64,000 nucleotides of DNA from CAVRQM01 sp963732775 (GCA_963732775.1 CAVTAR010000004.1:124001-188000), one strand, 5' to 3'. Numbered from the stretch's first letter, positions 8,471 through 17,989 are shown. Made by a program: numbers and translations. The notes: generated by a model from the sequence alone, not told the origin.

Positions 8471-9363
8471 GCGGGACGGTCCTGCTGACCGGCGGCACCG
8501 GCTTCCTGGGCGCCCGCGTCGCGCGCAAACTGCTCGAGGCGGGTTTTCGTGTGCTGGTGCTCGCGCGAGAAGACTCTGCGCTGGACCGCCTGGCGCGAGC
8601 GGGTGCCACGGCGGCGCGCGTGCTGCGACCGGCGCTGACTGCCGACGGGATCGTGGACTGCGTCGCCGAGGCGCGGCCGGACGCCGTGGTCCACGTTGCC
8701 GCCGCCAGCCGGGGCGGCGAGACGCCACGCGACGTGGCGCGCATGGTCGAGGCGAACGTGACGCTGCCGGCGCTGCTGCTGGCGGCGATGCGCGCCGCCG
8801 GGGTGGCGAACTTCGTCAACACCGGGACGAGCTGGCAGGTTTGCGACGGCGACGCCTACAGCCCGTTCAACCTGTATGCCGCAACGAAACAGGCGTGCGA
8901 GGACTTGCTGGCCGGCTTCTGCGCCGACGGGATGCGGGCCATCACGCTGCGCCTGTTCGACGTCTACGGTCCGCACGACCGGCGCGGCAAGCTGGTCGAC
9001 CTGATCGCGGACGCGGCGAGCAGCGGGCAGGTGCTCGCCATGTCGCCGGGCGAGCAGGTGATCGACCTGCTGCATGTCGACGACGTGGCCGAGGCGTTTC
9101 TCGTGGCGGTGCGCCGGCTGCTGTCCGGCGCGGTGCTCGGCCACGAGGTCTACGGCGTGTCGGGCGAGCGGCTGAGCCTGCGCGCGCTCGCGGCCCGTCT
9201 CGGCGGGGTGCTCGGCCGCGACCCGCCCATCGCCTGGGGTGGCCGGGCCTATCGCCCGCGCGAGGTCATGCTGCCATGGAGCGGTTTCCGGCCGCTGCCC
9301 GGCTGGGCGCCGGGGATCCCGCTGTCCGACGGGTTGCGGCAGGTGGTCGAGGCAGCGGCATGA
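8467..9363 (+). CDS. NAD-dependent sugar epimerase/dehydratase (extended SDR)
   Basis: An extended short-chain dehydrogenase/reductase of 298 residues. The Rossmann GGTGFLG motif is at residues 8-14, the central active-site tyrosine-lysine pair appears as YAATK, and LRLFDVYGPHD and DLLHVDDVAEAFL follow, all typical of NDP-sugar epimerases or dehydratases. The GTG at 8467 overlaps the preceding stop by 4 nt, and the gene's own stop overlaps the next ATG. The neighbouring RmlC-like and RfbF genes suggest a deoxysugar pathway. The exact reaction (4-reduction, epimerisation or dehydration) cannot be read from the sequence. Confidence 0.83.
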   Translation: MSGTVLLTGGTGFLGARVARKLLEAGFRVLVLAREDSALDRLARAGATAARVLRPALTADGIVDCVAEARPDAVVHVAAASRGGETPRDVARMVEANVTLPALLLAAMRAAGVANFVNTGTSWQVCDGDAYSPFNLYAATKQACEDLLAGFCADGMRAITLRLFDVYGPHDRRGKLVDLIADAASSGQVLAMSPGEQVIDLLHVDDVAEAFLVAVRRLLSGAVLGHEVYGVSGERLSLRALAARLGGVLGRDPPIAWGGRAYRPREVMLPWSGFRPLPGWAPGIPLSDGLRQVVEAAA

Positions 9364-10619
9364 CCGAGGGCGACGGTCGCCGTCTCGCTGCGCGCTGGCA
9401 GATCGAGCGCCTGCGCCGGCCGGCAGGCCCCGACCTCGTGTGGCTCGGCTTCGCGAAGCCCGAAATCGCGACGTTTCCATGCCTGGCCTGTGGCGACGCT
9501 GCGTTCAAGCAGGCCGTGCTACGCGCGCGCGGGCACACGCTGTACATCTGCTCCGGTTGCGCGAGCCACCAGTTCCATCCACCGCCGCCCGTCATTCCAC
9601 CCGACCGGTTCGCGGTCCGGCACGCGCTGGAATATGCCAGCGACGTGGACGCGGCGGCGGCCACCGCGGCACGCGCCATGGCCGGCCCGCCCGGCCTGCT
9701 GCTCGACCTCGGCTGCCGGCTCGGCCTCGTGGTCGACATCGCCGCGAGCCAACCGGGCTGGACCGCCGCCGGCGTCGATCCCGGACCGCTGGCGGCACTC
9801 GGCGCCGCGGCGCTCGGGGCGAGCCTGCGACACGGCGGGGTCGCCGCGGCGGCGGCCATCGGCGGGGCGGCTGCGGATGTGGTGCTGTGCGAGGGCGTGC
9901 TGGAGCGTACCGCCGATCCGCTTGCCATGCTGCGCGCCCTGCCCGCGCTCTCCCGGCCGCGCGCGCGCTGGCTCATCGCGCTGGCCGATGCGGCCGGGCT
10001 GTACGAGGCCGAGACGGCGGATGCGCTCGCGCACATCGCGGCGCCCGACCGTCTGCTGCTGGTCAGCGAGCCCGGCTTGCGCGCGCTGCTGCGGCGCAGC
10101 CTCATCGTCGAGCTCGCCACCGCCGCGATCGCGCCCGCGCCAGAAGGCCTGCGGGTGACGCGGCCGGGCCAGGACGAGTTGCCCGCGTCCGACGCGCTGC
10201 TCAACTCCTACCTTGCCGCCCGGCTCGCCAAGCCCTGCCAGGAGGCGTCGCTCGACGCCCGGCTGCGCGTGGCGGCGCTGCGGCGCGCCGTCGAGCGGCA
10301 GGATTGGGACGCCGCGCGGGCGCACCTGGGCCCGTTGCAACCGGCCCTCGCCGCCGCGACCGAGGCGGCCGAGGCGCGCGCGGACCGGGCCAGCCTGCCC
10401 GACCTGTTCCGCGCGGCGCCGCTGTTCTCCGGCACGCTGCTGTTCCTCGCGGCACTGGTGCAGCACCGCGACCCGCAGACGCGCGACGCGGCGCGACGCC
10501 TCTGCGCGCTCGCGGCGGGCCTGCGGCAGCGGGCGTTCGCCCTGTCGCCCGCGCTCATGGACGGCGAGGCCGAGGGCGCCGCGATCGCCCGCGACGCAGC
10601 GGAGCGCATGGCGGCATGA
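9360..10619 (+). CDS. SAM-dependent methyltransferase with N-terminal zinc-ribbon-like cysteines
   Basis: A 419-residue protein. The N-terminus has two Cys pairs about 20 residues apart (CLACG then CSGC), a likely zinc site. A class I methyltransferase core follows, with motif I as LLDLGCRLGLV and VLCEGVLERTADP further on. The C-terminal third is Ala/Arg-rich helical sequence of unknown role. Several sugar C-methyltransferases combine N-terminal Zn cysteines with a SAM domain, so methylation of a deoxysugar in this cluster is a reasonable inference, not shown. Start and stop overlap the neighbours (ATGA). Confidence 0.7.
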   Translation: MTEGDGRRLAARWQIERLRRPAGPDLVWLGFAKPEIATFPCLACGDAAFKQAVLRARGHTLYICSGCASHQFHPPPPVIPPDRFAVRHALEYASDVDAAAATAARAMAGPPGLLLDLGCRLGLVVDIAASQPGWTAAGVDPGPLAALGAAALGASLRHGGVAAAAAIGGAAADVVLCEGVLERTADPLAMLRALPALSRPRARWLIALADAAGLYEAETADALAHIAAPDRLLLVSEPGLRALLRRSLIVELATAAIAPAPEGLRVTRPGQDELPASDALLNSYLAARLAKPCQEASLDARLRVAALRRAVERQDWDAARAHLGPLQPALAAATEAAEARADRASLPDLFRAAPLFSGTLLFLAALVQHRDPQTRDAARRLCALAAGLRQRAFALSPALMDGEAEGAAIARDAAERMAA

Positions 10620-11938
10620 CCGCGCGGCGCGTGCTGCTGCTGCTGGACGCGACGACGCTGCCGCATCTGGTCGACGGCGAGCTGCCGCGCTCGCCCTACA
10701 GCCACGACCAGAACGCGTTCCAGTTCGCCCACGAATCGCTGCGGCGTGGCTGGCGAGTGGCGGTCGCCCCGGCGCACGGCGACCCGGCGACCCGGCCGGC
10801 GCGCGAGGTCGCGGCCGTCTACCCGGCATGGCAGCAGGCGGCGGCGGGGTGCGGCGCGACCGGATGGGCCCCCGACATCGTGGTCTCGGTGCATCCCGAG
10901 GCGCTCAACCTGCGCGGCAGCTTTCCCGAGGCGAAGCTGGTGGCGATCCACGCCGCGATCCATTGGGTGGAGAACCCGCAGGCTTTCCCGGCCCAATACG
11001 TGTTCGACCTGATCACCGCCGTGCGCTACAACATCGACTTCATCGTCACTCAGAACGCGCGCATGGCCGAGTTGCTGGGCGTCGCCTACGCCCTGCTGGC
11101 GCGCTGGCCGCATCGCGATCGCGTGCTGGTGGCGCCGCTCGGCCTGGTCGCGGAGCAGCGGCGCGACCTGCCGCCCCGCGACGCCACGCGCGCGCAACTG
11201 GGGCTGGCGACGCAGGACGTGGCCATCGTCAACGCCGGCGGCGTCTGGCGCTGGACCGATTTCAACACCCTGCTCGCCGCGTTCGGCGCGCATCACGAGG
11301 CGAGGCCCGCGAGTCCCTTGCGGCTGTTCGTCATGGGGCTGCTGCAACCTGCCAATACGGACCACGCGGCCTACGTCGCCGAGACCGAGGCATTGCTCTA
11401 TCGGTTCCGCGCGCTGCTTGGCGGCGCGATCACCGTCCACAACCACTGGGACGACGCCGCGCGGCGCGTGCTTGCCACCACGGCGGCGGCCGACCTCGGG
11501 CTGAACGTGAACCAGGATTCGCTGGAGAACTGGCAGAGCTTCCGGCTGCGCCTGCTCGACTACATGGCCGCCGGCCTGCCGGTGTTGCAGACCCGCGGCG
11601 ATTTGCTGAGCGAGGCGGGCGAGGGCGCGCACGCCTTCCTGGTGCGGCCGGGCGACGTGGCCGACTATCGCCGCGTGCTGGACGCCATCGCCACCGATCG
11701 CGGGCTGCTCGCCGAACCGGCGGCGGCGATGCGCGTGCTGGCGCGGTCGTTCGACAGCCAGGCGACCTATGGCGCGGTGCTCGACCAGATCGAGCGGATG
11801 CCACGTCGCCGCGACGGCGACCACGCGGGCTGGGGCGACTGCGTGCTGGACTATGCGGCGGCCCACGTGCGCACAGAACTGCGCGGGCGGCTGCACGCCG
11901 GGCTCGGCCGGCTCGCGGAGGGGTTGCTGGAGGGATGA
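10616..11938 (+). CDS. Glycosyltransferase family 4-like protein
   Basis: A 440-residue protein with a GT-B layout. The N-terminal half begins RRVLLLLDATTLPHLVDGE; a C-terminal Rossmann region holds VAIVNAGGVWRWTDFNTLLAAF and LRLFVMG. The donor-site part reads LGLNVNQDSLENWQSFRLRLLDYMAAGLPVLQT, where family 4 enzymes usually have an EPFGxxxxE block. It probably adds a sugar to the surface polysaccharide made here; donor and acceptor are unknown. It overlaps both neighbours by 4 nt. Confidence 0.75.
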   Translation: MTARRVLLLLDATTLPHLVDGELPRSPYSHDQNAFQFAHESLRRGWRVAVAPAHGDPATRPAREVAAVYPAWQQAAAGCGATGWAPDIVVSVHPEALNLRGSFPEAKLVAIHAAIHWVENPQAFPAQYVFDLITAVRYNIDFIVTQNARMAELLGVAYALLARWPHRDRVLVAPLGLVAEQRRDLPPRDATRAQLGLATQDVAIVNAGGVWRWTDFNTLLAAFGAHHEARPASPLRLFVMGLLQPANTDHAAYVAETEALLYRFRALLGGAITVHNHWDDAARRVLATTAAADLGLNVNQDSLENWQSFRLRLLDYMAAGLPVLQTRGDLLSEAGEGAHAFLVRPGDVADYRRVLDAIATDRGLLAEPAAAMRVLARSFDSQATYGAVLDQIERMPRRRDGDHAGWGDCVLDYAAAHVRTELRGRLHAGLGRLAEGLLEG

Positions 11939-13071
11939 TGCGAGCGCTCGGGGTCGCCATCGTGCTCGTCACCGCGACGCCAGTCCGCGCGGCCGTGGTC
12001 GCGTGCGGGGCCGGCGACATGACGGCGACGCTGAACCGGGCGCTTGCCGACGGCGGCACGGTCGGCGTCGGCGCCGGCACCTGCCTGGTCTCCGGCACGC
12101 TGCTGGTGCGCTCGCACAGCGTCGTGGCGGGCGCCGGCATGGGCAGGACGATCCTGCGCGCAGCACCCGGCATCGCCGATCCGGTGGTCGCCGTGGGCGG
12201 CGCGACGCAGGCGGGCGGCAGCACCGACGTCGATTTCTGCTGCCTCAGCGTGGAGGGCGGCGCCACGGCGGTGGGCGCACCCGGCATCGGCCGGCCCGAC
12301 GGCATCCGGGTGCCGTTCGCCAGCACCCGCGTACGCATCCACGACGTGGAGGTGTCCGGGGCGGCCGGCAACGGCATCGAGGTGAACGGCTCCGACAACG
12401 TCATCCAGGCGAGCAGCGTGCACGACAACTTCGCCAACGGCATCTACGTCATCGGCAAGGGCAACAAGGGCGGCCTGAACGTCGTGCCGGCGCGCGGCGT
12501 GCGGATCGTCGGCAACCAGGTGTCCCACAACTCGCTCGGCAAGCCGCCCGGATCGGGCCACGCCTGGGACGGCATCGACATCGACCCGATCACCGGGCAC
12601 TGCCTGGTCCAAGGAAACGTGGTGCGCGGCAACGACATCATCCTGTTCGAGAATGGTGCGACGGTGCCGTTCTCCTCCGGCCACCGCGTGGTCGGCAACA
12701 CGGTGCTGGACAGCCCCGGCAACGGCGTGGTGGTCGAGGGCCCGCAGCACGACTTCGAGGTCTCCCACAACCGCATCGAGCGCATCGTCGGGTGGGGCAT
12801 CGTCACCAACGGGCCGTCGCAGGGCGGCGTCATCGCTGGCAACACGATCGCGGGCACGACGCTGGAGGGCGTCTTGGTCAAGAACACCACGCCGCAACCG
12901 GGCGCGCCCCGCGACATCGCCATCACCGGCAACAGCATCGGCCCGCGCCGGGGGGATCGGCCGCGCGTGGCGATCGCGGCGCGGCAGGGAGCGACCGGGC
13001 TGCGGATCTCCGGCAACGCCGCGGACCCGATCGACGTTCGCCTCGCGGGCACCGACGTGGTGGTGCGTTGA
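11935..13071 (+). CDS. Secreted right-handed parallel beta-helix protein
   Basis: 378 residues with a Sec signal peptide (a hydrophobic run after MMRAL, likely cleavage after PVRA, about residue 21). The mature part is made of repeating NGI/NVI/GNTV-type turns such as IEVNGSDNVIQASSV, DGIDIDP, GNTVLDSPGNGVVVEGP and GNTIAGTTLEG, the signature of pectate-lyase-like parallel beta-helices (NosD/PbH1 repeats). Such proteins bind, cleave or epimerise polysaccharides in the periplasm or outside. Location in the polysaccharide cluster suggests processing of its product. No catalytic residues can be assigned. The ATG at 11935 overlaps the preceding stop. Confidence 0.8.
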   Translation: MMRALGVAIVLVTATPVRAAVVACGAGDMTATLNRALADGGTVGVGAGTCLVSGTLLVRSHSVVAGAGMGRTILRAAPGIADPVVAVGGATQAGGSTDVDFCCLSVEGGATAVGAPGIGRPDGIRVPFASTRVRIHDVEVSGAAGNGIEVNGSDNVIQASSVHDNFANGIYVIGKGNKGGLNVVPARGVRIVGNQVSHNSLGKPPGSGHAWDGIDIDPITGHCLVQGNVVRGNDIILFENGATVPFSSGHRVVGNTVLDSPGNGVVVEGPQHDFEVSHNRIERIVGWGIVTNGPSQGGVIAGNTIAGTTLEGVLVKNTTPQPGAPRDIAITGNSIGPRRGDRPRVAIAARQGATGLRISGNAADPIDVRLAGTDVVVR

Positions 13072-13838
13072 AGGCCGTCATCCTGGCCGGCGGCCTCGGC
13101 ACGCGGCTGTCAGAGGAGACCAGCCTGCGGCCGAAGCCGATGGTGGAGATCGGCGGCAAGCCGATCCTGTGGCACGTGATGAAGATCTACGCGGCGCACG
13201 GCATCGAGGAGTTCGTGGTCTGCCTCGGCTACAAGGGCTACGTGATCAAGGAGTATTTCGCCAACTACTTCCTGCACATGTCCGACGTGACGTTCGACAT
13301 GCGGGACAACAGCATGAAGGTGCACCAGGCCAGCGCCGAGCCGTGGGCCGTGACCCTGGTCGATACCGGCGAGGCGACGCAGATCGGCGGCCGCATCAAG
13401 CGGGCGCTCCCGTACGTGCGGGACAGCGCGGCGTTCTGCGTCACCTATGGCGACGGGGTGGGCGATGTCGACGTCTCCGCCGTGATCGCGCTGCACGCGT
13501 CGGCCGGGCGGCTGGCGACGGTCACGGCGGTGCAGCCGCCGGGCCGGTTCGGCGCACTCCGTCACGACGGCGATCGCGCCACCGGGTTCGAGGAGAAGCC
13601 ACGCGGCGATGGCGGCTGGATCAACGGCGGCTTCTTCGTGCTCTCGCCGCGCGTGGGCGACTACATCGACGGCGACCACTCGGTGTGGGAGCGCGAGCCG
13701 ATGGAGCGCCTCGCGCGCGAGGGGCAGATGAGCGTGCATTTCCATCGCGGCTTCTGGCAGCCGATGGACACGCTGCGCGACAAGGTGCACCTGGAGGAGC
13801 TGTGGGCCAGCGGCCGCGCGCCGTGGAAGACGTGGTGA
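13068..13838 (+). CDS. rfbF: Glucose-1-phosphate cytidylyltransferase
   Basis: RfbF makes CDP-glucose from CTP and glucose 1-phosphate, the entry to CDP-3,6-dideoxyhexoses. The 256-residue protein has AVILAGGLGTRLSEET at the N-terminus (nucleotide loop), PKPMVEIGGKPILWH, YGDGVGDVDV (metal-binding Asp) and WINGGFFV, and ends with FWQPMDTLRDK; all are RfbF features. The TTG at 13068 overlaps the preceding stop (TTGA) and puts AVILAGG at residue 3, as in the family. No CDP-glucose 4,6-dehydratase (RfbG) was recognised in the window, so either the next SDR gene or a gene elsewhere must continue the pathway. Confidence 0.94.
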   Translation: MKAVILAGGLGTRLSEETSLRPKPMVEIGGKPILWHVMKIYAAHGIEEFVVCLGYKGYVIKEYFANYFLHMSDVTFDMRDNSMKVHQASAEPWAVTLVDTGEATQIGGRIKRALPYVRDSAAFCVTYGDGVGDVDVSAVIALHASAGRLATVTAVQPPGRFGALRHDGDRATGFEEKPRGDGGWINGGFFVLSPRVGDYIDGDHSVWEREPMERLAREGQMSVHFHRGFWQPMDTLRDKVHLEELWASGRAPWKTW

Positions 13839-13842
13839 CACC

Positions 13843-14877
13843 GTGCGCGTGCTGATCACCGGCAACATGGGCTATGTCGGGCCGGTGCTGGTGCGATACC
13901 TGCGCGCGATGCACCCGCACTGGTCGCTGCTCGGCTTCGATGCGGGGCACTTCAGCGGCAGCCTGACCGGATCGGGGCCGCTGCCCGAGACACTGCTCGA
14001 CGCGCAGCATTTCGGCGACGTGCGCCAGTTCCCGGCCAGCCTGCTGCGCGGCGTCGACGTGGTGGTCCACCTCGCCGCCATCTCCAACGACCCGATGGGT
14101 CGCCGTTTCGAGGCCGTGACCGACGCGATCAACCACCAGGCGAGCGTGGCGTTGGCTGAGGCGGCGCGCGACGCGGGCGTGCGCTGTTTCGTGTTCGCGT
14201 CGAGCTGCAGCGTCTACGGCGCCGCTGGCGGCGCGGCGCGGCGCGAGGACGATAGGCTGGCGCCGCAGACCGCCTATGCCCGCTCCAAGGTCGCCACGGA
14301 GCAGGCGCTGCGGACCATGGCGCGCGGCGGCATGGCGGCGGTGTGCCTGCGCTTCGCCACCGCCTGCGGCTGGAGCGACCGGCTGCGGCTCGACCTCGTG
14401 CTGAACGACTTTGTCGCCGGCGCGATCGCCGCGCGTGCCATTGCCGTGCTGTCCGACGGCACGCCGTGGCGGCCGCTGATCGACGTCGCCGACATGGCGT
14501 GCGCGATCGACTGGGCCGTCGCGCGCGACGACGGCGCGTTCCTCCCAGTCAACGTCGGCCACGACGCCGGCAACGTGCAGGTGCGCTCGCTGGCGGCGAT
14601 GGTCGCCGCCGCGATCCCGGGAACACGCGTCGACATCAACACGAAGGCGGCGCCGGACACGCGCTCGTACCGCGTCGATTTCAACCTGTGGCGCGCTCTG
14701 GCGCCCTCGCACCAGCCGTGTGTCATGCTGGCGAACTCCATCGCGCAGGTCGCGGCCGGCCTGCGCGCGCGCGGTTTCGCCGACCCCGGGTTCCGGCAAT
14801 CGCCGCTCGTGCGCCTGCACGTGCTGGAGCGGCTGGTCGACGAGGACCTCCTGAGCGAGACGCTCGAGCGTGGCTGA
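13843..14877 (+). CDS. NAD-dependent epimerase/dehydratase (extended SDR) acting on an NDP-sugar
   Basis: 344 residues starting at GTG 13843, 4 bp after rfbF. The N-terminus MRVLITGNMGYVGPVLVRYL has the GxxGxxG motif. VDVVVHLAAISNDPMG, SSCSVYG and the catalytic YARSK follow, then LRFATACG, WRPLIDVADMA and a C-terminal SYRVDF. These resemble SDRs that accompany CDP- or dTDP-sugar pathways. Position after rfbF suggests action on a CDP-glucose derivative. It overlaps the next gene by 8 nt. Confidence 0.82.
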   Translation: MRVLITGNMGYVGPVLVRYLRAMHPHWSLLGFDAGHFSGSLTGSGPLPETLLDAQHFGDVRQFPASLLRGVDVVVHLAAISNDPMGRRFEAVTDAINHQASVALAEAARDAGVRCFVFASSCSVYGAAGGAARREDDRLAPQTAYARSKVATEQALRTMARGGMAAVCLRFATACGWSDRLRLDLVLNDFVAGAIAARAIAVLSDGTPWRPLIDVADMACAIDWAVARDDGAFLPVNVGHDAGNVQVRSLAAMVAAAIPGTRVDINTKAAPDTRSYRVDFNLWRALAPSHQPCVMLANSIAQVAAGLRARGFADPGFRQSPLVRLHVLERLVDEDLLSETLERG

Positions 14878-17800
14878 ACCGGCACCGCGCCGGCGCCGCG
14901 AGGCTTCGCCGGCCGAGCCGCCAACATTTCACATCGACATGTGTGACGTGGCGGATGGCTGGGTGACGATCCTGGGTTGGGCGGTCCGGCCGCCCACCGT
15001 CGAGCCCGATGTCTCGCTGCGTGCCGGCGACCGGGAGGCGCGGCCAGTGCTGCTGTTCGCCCGGCCGGACGTGGTGGACTATTTCGCCCACGCACGCTCG
15101 ACCGCGGTGCGGCGGACCGACGTGGCGTACAGCTTCGTGCTCGGCATCGCCGCACGGCTGGCCGAGGATCTGCGGCTGACCATCCAGGGTTTCCCGCACA
15201 CCCCCGCGCCAGTGCTGCCGGCACGCGGCAGCGACCCGTCGTTGCTGGAACGCTACGTGGAGGCATTGCTGCCGCTGCCGCCCTCGCCCGCCACCGACGC
15301 GGTTCGGCGCCACCTGCGATCCGTCCGCCTGCGGACCGCCGCGCGCGAGCCGGGCGAGGCAGACACCGCCGATCCGCCCGCGTCGCCCGATGACCTCCTC
15401 GCCGCCTGCCAGCCGCGCGGGCCGCTGTTCGCCGCCGCGCCGGCAGGCACGGGGCGGACGCTGGCGCTGTTCGCGGTCCACCAGCCGGGCGCGTTCCTGA
15501 CGCATTCGCAAACGGCGATGCTGCACGCCCTGCGCGCGCGCGGCTGCGCCACGGTGCTGCTGAACTCTGTACCCGACGGCATTGCGGCCAAGGCGGCGCT
15601 CGCGGACGGGCTGATCGACGGGCTCGTCACCCGCTCCGACCACGGGCGCGATGTCGCGTCCTGGCTGCTCGCGCTCGCGCTGCTCGGACCGCGCGTGGAG
15701 GCGGCGGCAAGCATCCTGTTCTGCAACGACAGCTTCTTCGGCCCGTTCGACGACCTGGCCGGCCTGTTCGCGCACCATGCCGCACTGGCATCGGATGTCT
15801 GGGGGCTGACCGACAGCTGGGAGCAGTCCTGGCACATCCAGTCGTCCTTCCTCGTGCTGTCGGCGCGCGCCCTGGGGAGCGAGGCGTTTGCCCGCTTCCG
15901 CAACTCGTATGCCTACCCCGACCATCGCCACGAGGTGGTGCGACAGGGCGAGGTTGGCCTGTCGCGTGCACTGGTGGCCGACCGCTCGCTCGCCGTGCGC
16001 GTGGTGGCGCCGTACTCCGGCCTTGCCCGGCGCACGCTGGACGCCGCGCCCGACCTGCTCGCGGCGATTGGCGCGCTGGCGGAACAGGGCGTGGCAGCGC
16101 CGGAACCAGGCTTCGTCGGCACGGCGACGGCGTTCACCCTGAAGCTGCTCTCCGACATCCGCGAGGGTGTTGCGCGCAACCCCCAGCACGTCTTCTGGGA
16201 GCCGCTGCTGGCGCATCACCGCGTCCCGTTCGTCAAGCGCGAGCTGCTGCAGCACAACCCCGGCGGCGTGCCGGGCACGGACCGCATCCTGCCCACCATC
16301 GCCGCGACGTTCGGCGCCGAACACGCGCGCCATGTCAGCAGGACATGCGCGACCACTCGAAACGGGCGCCGGTTGCCTGACCCGACCCGCCTCGCGCTAC
16401 GTCACCCGCGCGCGCTGCTGCTGGTATTCTGCGCCCTCTGCTGGCTGCCGGGATGGTTCGCCATCCCCGCCACCGACCGCGACGAGGCGCGCTTCGCCCA
16501 GGCCACGAGGCAGATGCTGGAAACCGGCGACGTCGTCGACATCCGCAACGGCACGGAGGCGCGCAACCGCAAGCCCATCGGCATCCACTGGCTGCAGCTC
16601 CTCCCGGCGGCCGCCGCGCGGGCGGCCGGGGTGGCGGCGGAGAACCCGATCTGGCCGTACCGCGTCCCGTCGCTCGCCGGCGCCCTGGTTGCGGTGCTGG
16701 CCACGCACGCGCTCGGCCGTCGGCTGTTCGGGCCGCGTGAGGCGCTGTTGGCGGCCGCCATGCTCGCGGGCTCGGCGCTGCTGACGGTGGAGGCGCACCT
16801 GGCCAAGACCGACGCGGCATTGCTGGCGACGACGACGCTGGCCATGGCGGTCCTGGGACGCGCCTATCTCGCCCGGGCGCGGATCACCGCCGGGCAGGCC
16901 GCCCTGTTCTGGCTCGCCCTCGGCTCCGGTGTCCTCATCAAGGGCCCGATCACCCCGATGATCGTGGCGCTGACCGCGCTCGCGCTCGTGCTGGCCGACC
17001 GGCGGGGGCGCTGGCTGGGGGCGCTCCGCCCCGCCTGGGGCGTGCCGCTGGCGCTCGCCATCGTGCTGCCCTGGCTGGTGGCGATCGAGCTCTCCACCCA
17101 CGGCGCGTTCCTGCGCGACGCCGTGGGCGGCGACCTCGGGCGGAAACTCGCGGGCGGTGACGACGCGCACGGCGCGCCGCCGGGGTACCACCTGCTGCTG
17201 CTGTCGGTGACGCTGTTCCCGACCGGCTTCCTGGTATTCCGCGCCCTGCCCAGCCTCTGGGCGGCCCGGCGGGACGCCGCGACGAGGTTCCTGCTCGCCT
17301 GGGCCGGGCCGGCCTGGCTGGTGTTCGAGCTCACGCCGACGAAGCTGCCGCACTACCCGCTGCCGCTGCTCCCGCCGCTCTGTCTGCTCGCCGCACGCTG
17401 GGCGCTCCAGCCCGGCCGCCCTCCGGAGCGCCGCTGGGTCGCGATGACGGCGATGCTGCTGTTCGCGGCCGCTTGCTGCGTCTTCGGCGCGGGCGGCGTC
17501 GTCCTGCCGTTCGTCGTCGGCGCGCCGCGCTGGAACGGCCTCGCAGCCCTGCTCGCGGCGCTGGCGGTGGCCGGCGCGGTCCTGCGAATGGCGCACAGAC
17601 CGGCGCGGGCCGCGCTCGCCGGCCTATGCGCGGTGCCGCTGCTGTGGTGGGCCGTGCTCGCCGTCGAGCTGCCGCGGTCGGGCGCCCTCTGGGTGTCCCG
17701 CGCGGTCGCGGAGCGGGCGGCGGGACGTCCGCTGGCGGCGGTCGGCTATGCCGAACCCAGCCTGCTGTTCGCCGCTGGCACCGGCACACGCTGGCTGAAT

Positions 17801-17989
17801 GCCGCGGACGCCGCACGCTGGCTCGCGGCAGCGCCAGGGCGGGTGGTGGCGGTGGAGGCTCGCCAGCTCGCCGCGTTCGAGGCCGTCGCGGCCCCGACGG
17901 CAATCGGCTTCGCGCGCGTCGATGGCTTCGACTACTCGAACGGTCGGCGCGTGTCGGTCACGTTGTTCGCGGCGATGTCGCACGGATGA
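14870..17989 (+). CDS. Two-domain fusion: RgpF-like glycan protein plus ArnT-like lipid-linked-sugar glycosyltransferase
   Basis: One continuous 1039-residue frame holds two modules. Residues about 180-500 resemble rhamnan-synthesis F (RgpF) proteins: LALFAVHQPGAFLTHSQ, SILFCNDSFFGPFDDL, WGLTDSWEQSWHIQSSFLVL, FWEPLLAHHRVPFVKRELL. From about residue 510 the sequence is an ArnT/PMT-family integral membrane glycosyltransferase: TDRDEARFAQATRQMLETGD, RKPIGIHWLQ, LTKTD-like HLAKTDAALL, then about ten hydrophobic segments and ELTPTKLPHYPLPLLP. ArnT enzymes transfer sugars from undecaprenyl phosphate to lipid A. An in-frame TTG at 16373 could start the second module alone. The GTG at 14870 overlaps the preceding gene by 8 nt. 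It is the last gene of the cluster. Confidence 0.78.
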   Translation: MAEPAPRRRREASPAEPPTFHIDMCDVADGWVTILGWAVRPPTVEPDVSLRAGDREARPVLLFARPDVVDYFAHARSTAVRRTDVAYSFVLGIAARLAEDLRLTIQGFPHTPAPVLPARGSDPSLLERYVEALLPLPPSPATDAVRRHLRSVRLRTAAREPGEADTADPPASPDDLLAACQPRGPLFAAAPAGTGRTLALFAVHQPGAFLTHSQTAMLHALRARGCATVLLNSVPDGIAAKAALADGLIDGLVTRSDHGRDVASWLLALALLGPRVEAAASILFCNDSFFGPFDDLAGLFAHHAALASDVWGLTDSWEQSWHIQSSFLVLSARALGSEAFARFRNSYAYPDHRHEVVRQGEVGLSRALVADRSLAVRVVAPYSGLARRTLDAAPDLLAAIGALAEQGVAAPEPGFVGTATAFTLKLLSDIREGVARNPQHVFWEPLLAHHRVPFVKRELLQHNPGGVPGTDRILPTIAATFGAEHARHVSRTCATTRNGRRLPDPTRLALRHPRALLLVFCALCWLPGWFAIPATDRDEARFAQATRQMLETGDVVDIRNGTEARNRKPIGIHWLQLLPAAAARAAGVAAENPIWPYRVPSLAGALVAVLATHALGRRLFGPREALLAAAMLAGSALLTVEAHLAKTDAALLATTTLAMAVLGRAYLARARITAGQAALFWLALGSGVLIKGPITPMIVALTALALVLADRRGRWLGALRPAWGVPLALAIVLPWLVAIELSTHGAFLRDAVGGDLGRKLAGGDDAHGAPPGYHLLLLSVTLFPTGFLVFRALPSLWAARRDAATRFLLAWAGPAWLVFELTPTKLPHYPLPLLPPLCLLAARWALQPGRPPERRWVAMTAMLLFAAACCVFGAGGVVLPFVVGAPRWNGLAALLAALAVAGAVLRMAHRPARAALAGLCAVPLLWWAVLAVELPRSGALWVSRAVAERAAGRPLAAVGYAEPSLLFAAGTGTRWLNAADAARWLAAAPGRVVAVEARQLAAFEAVAAPTAIGFARVDGFDYSNGRRVSVTLFAAMSHG

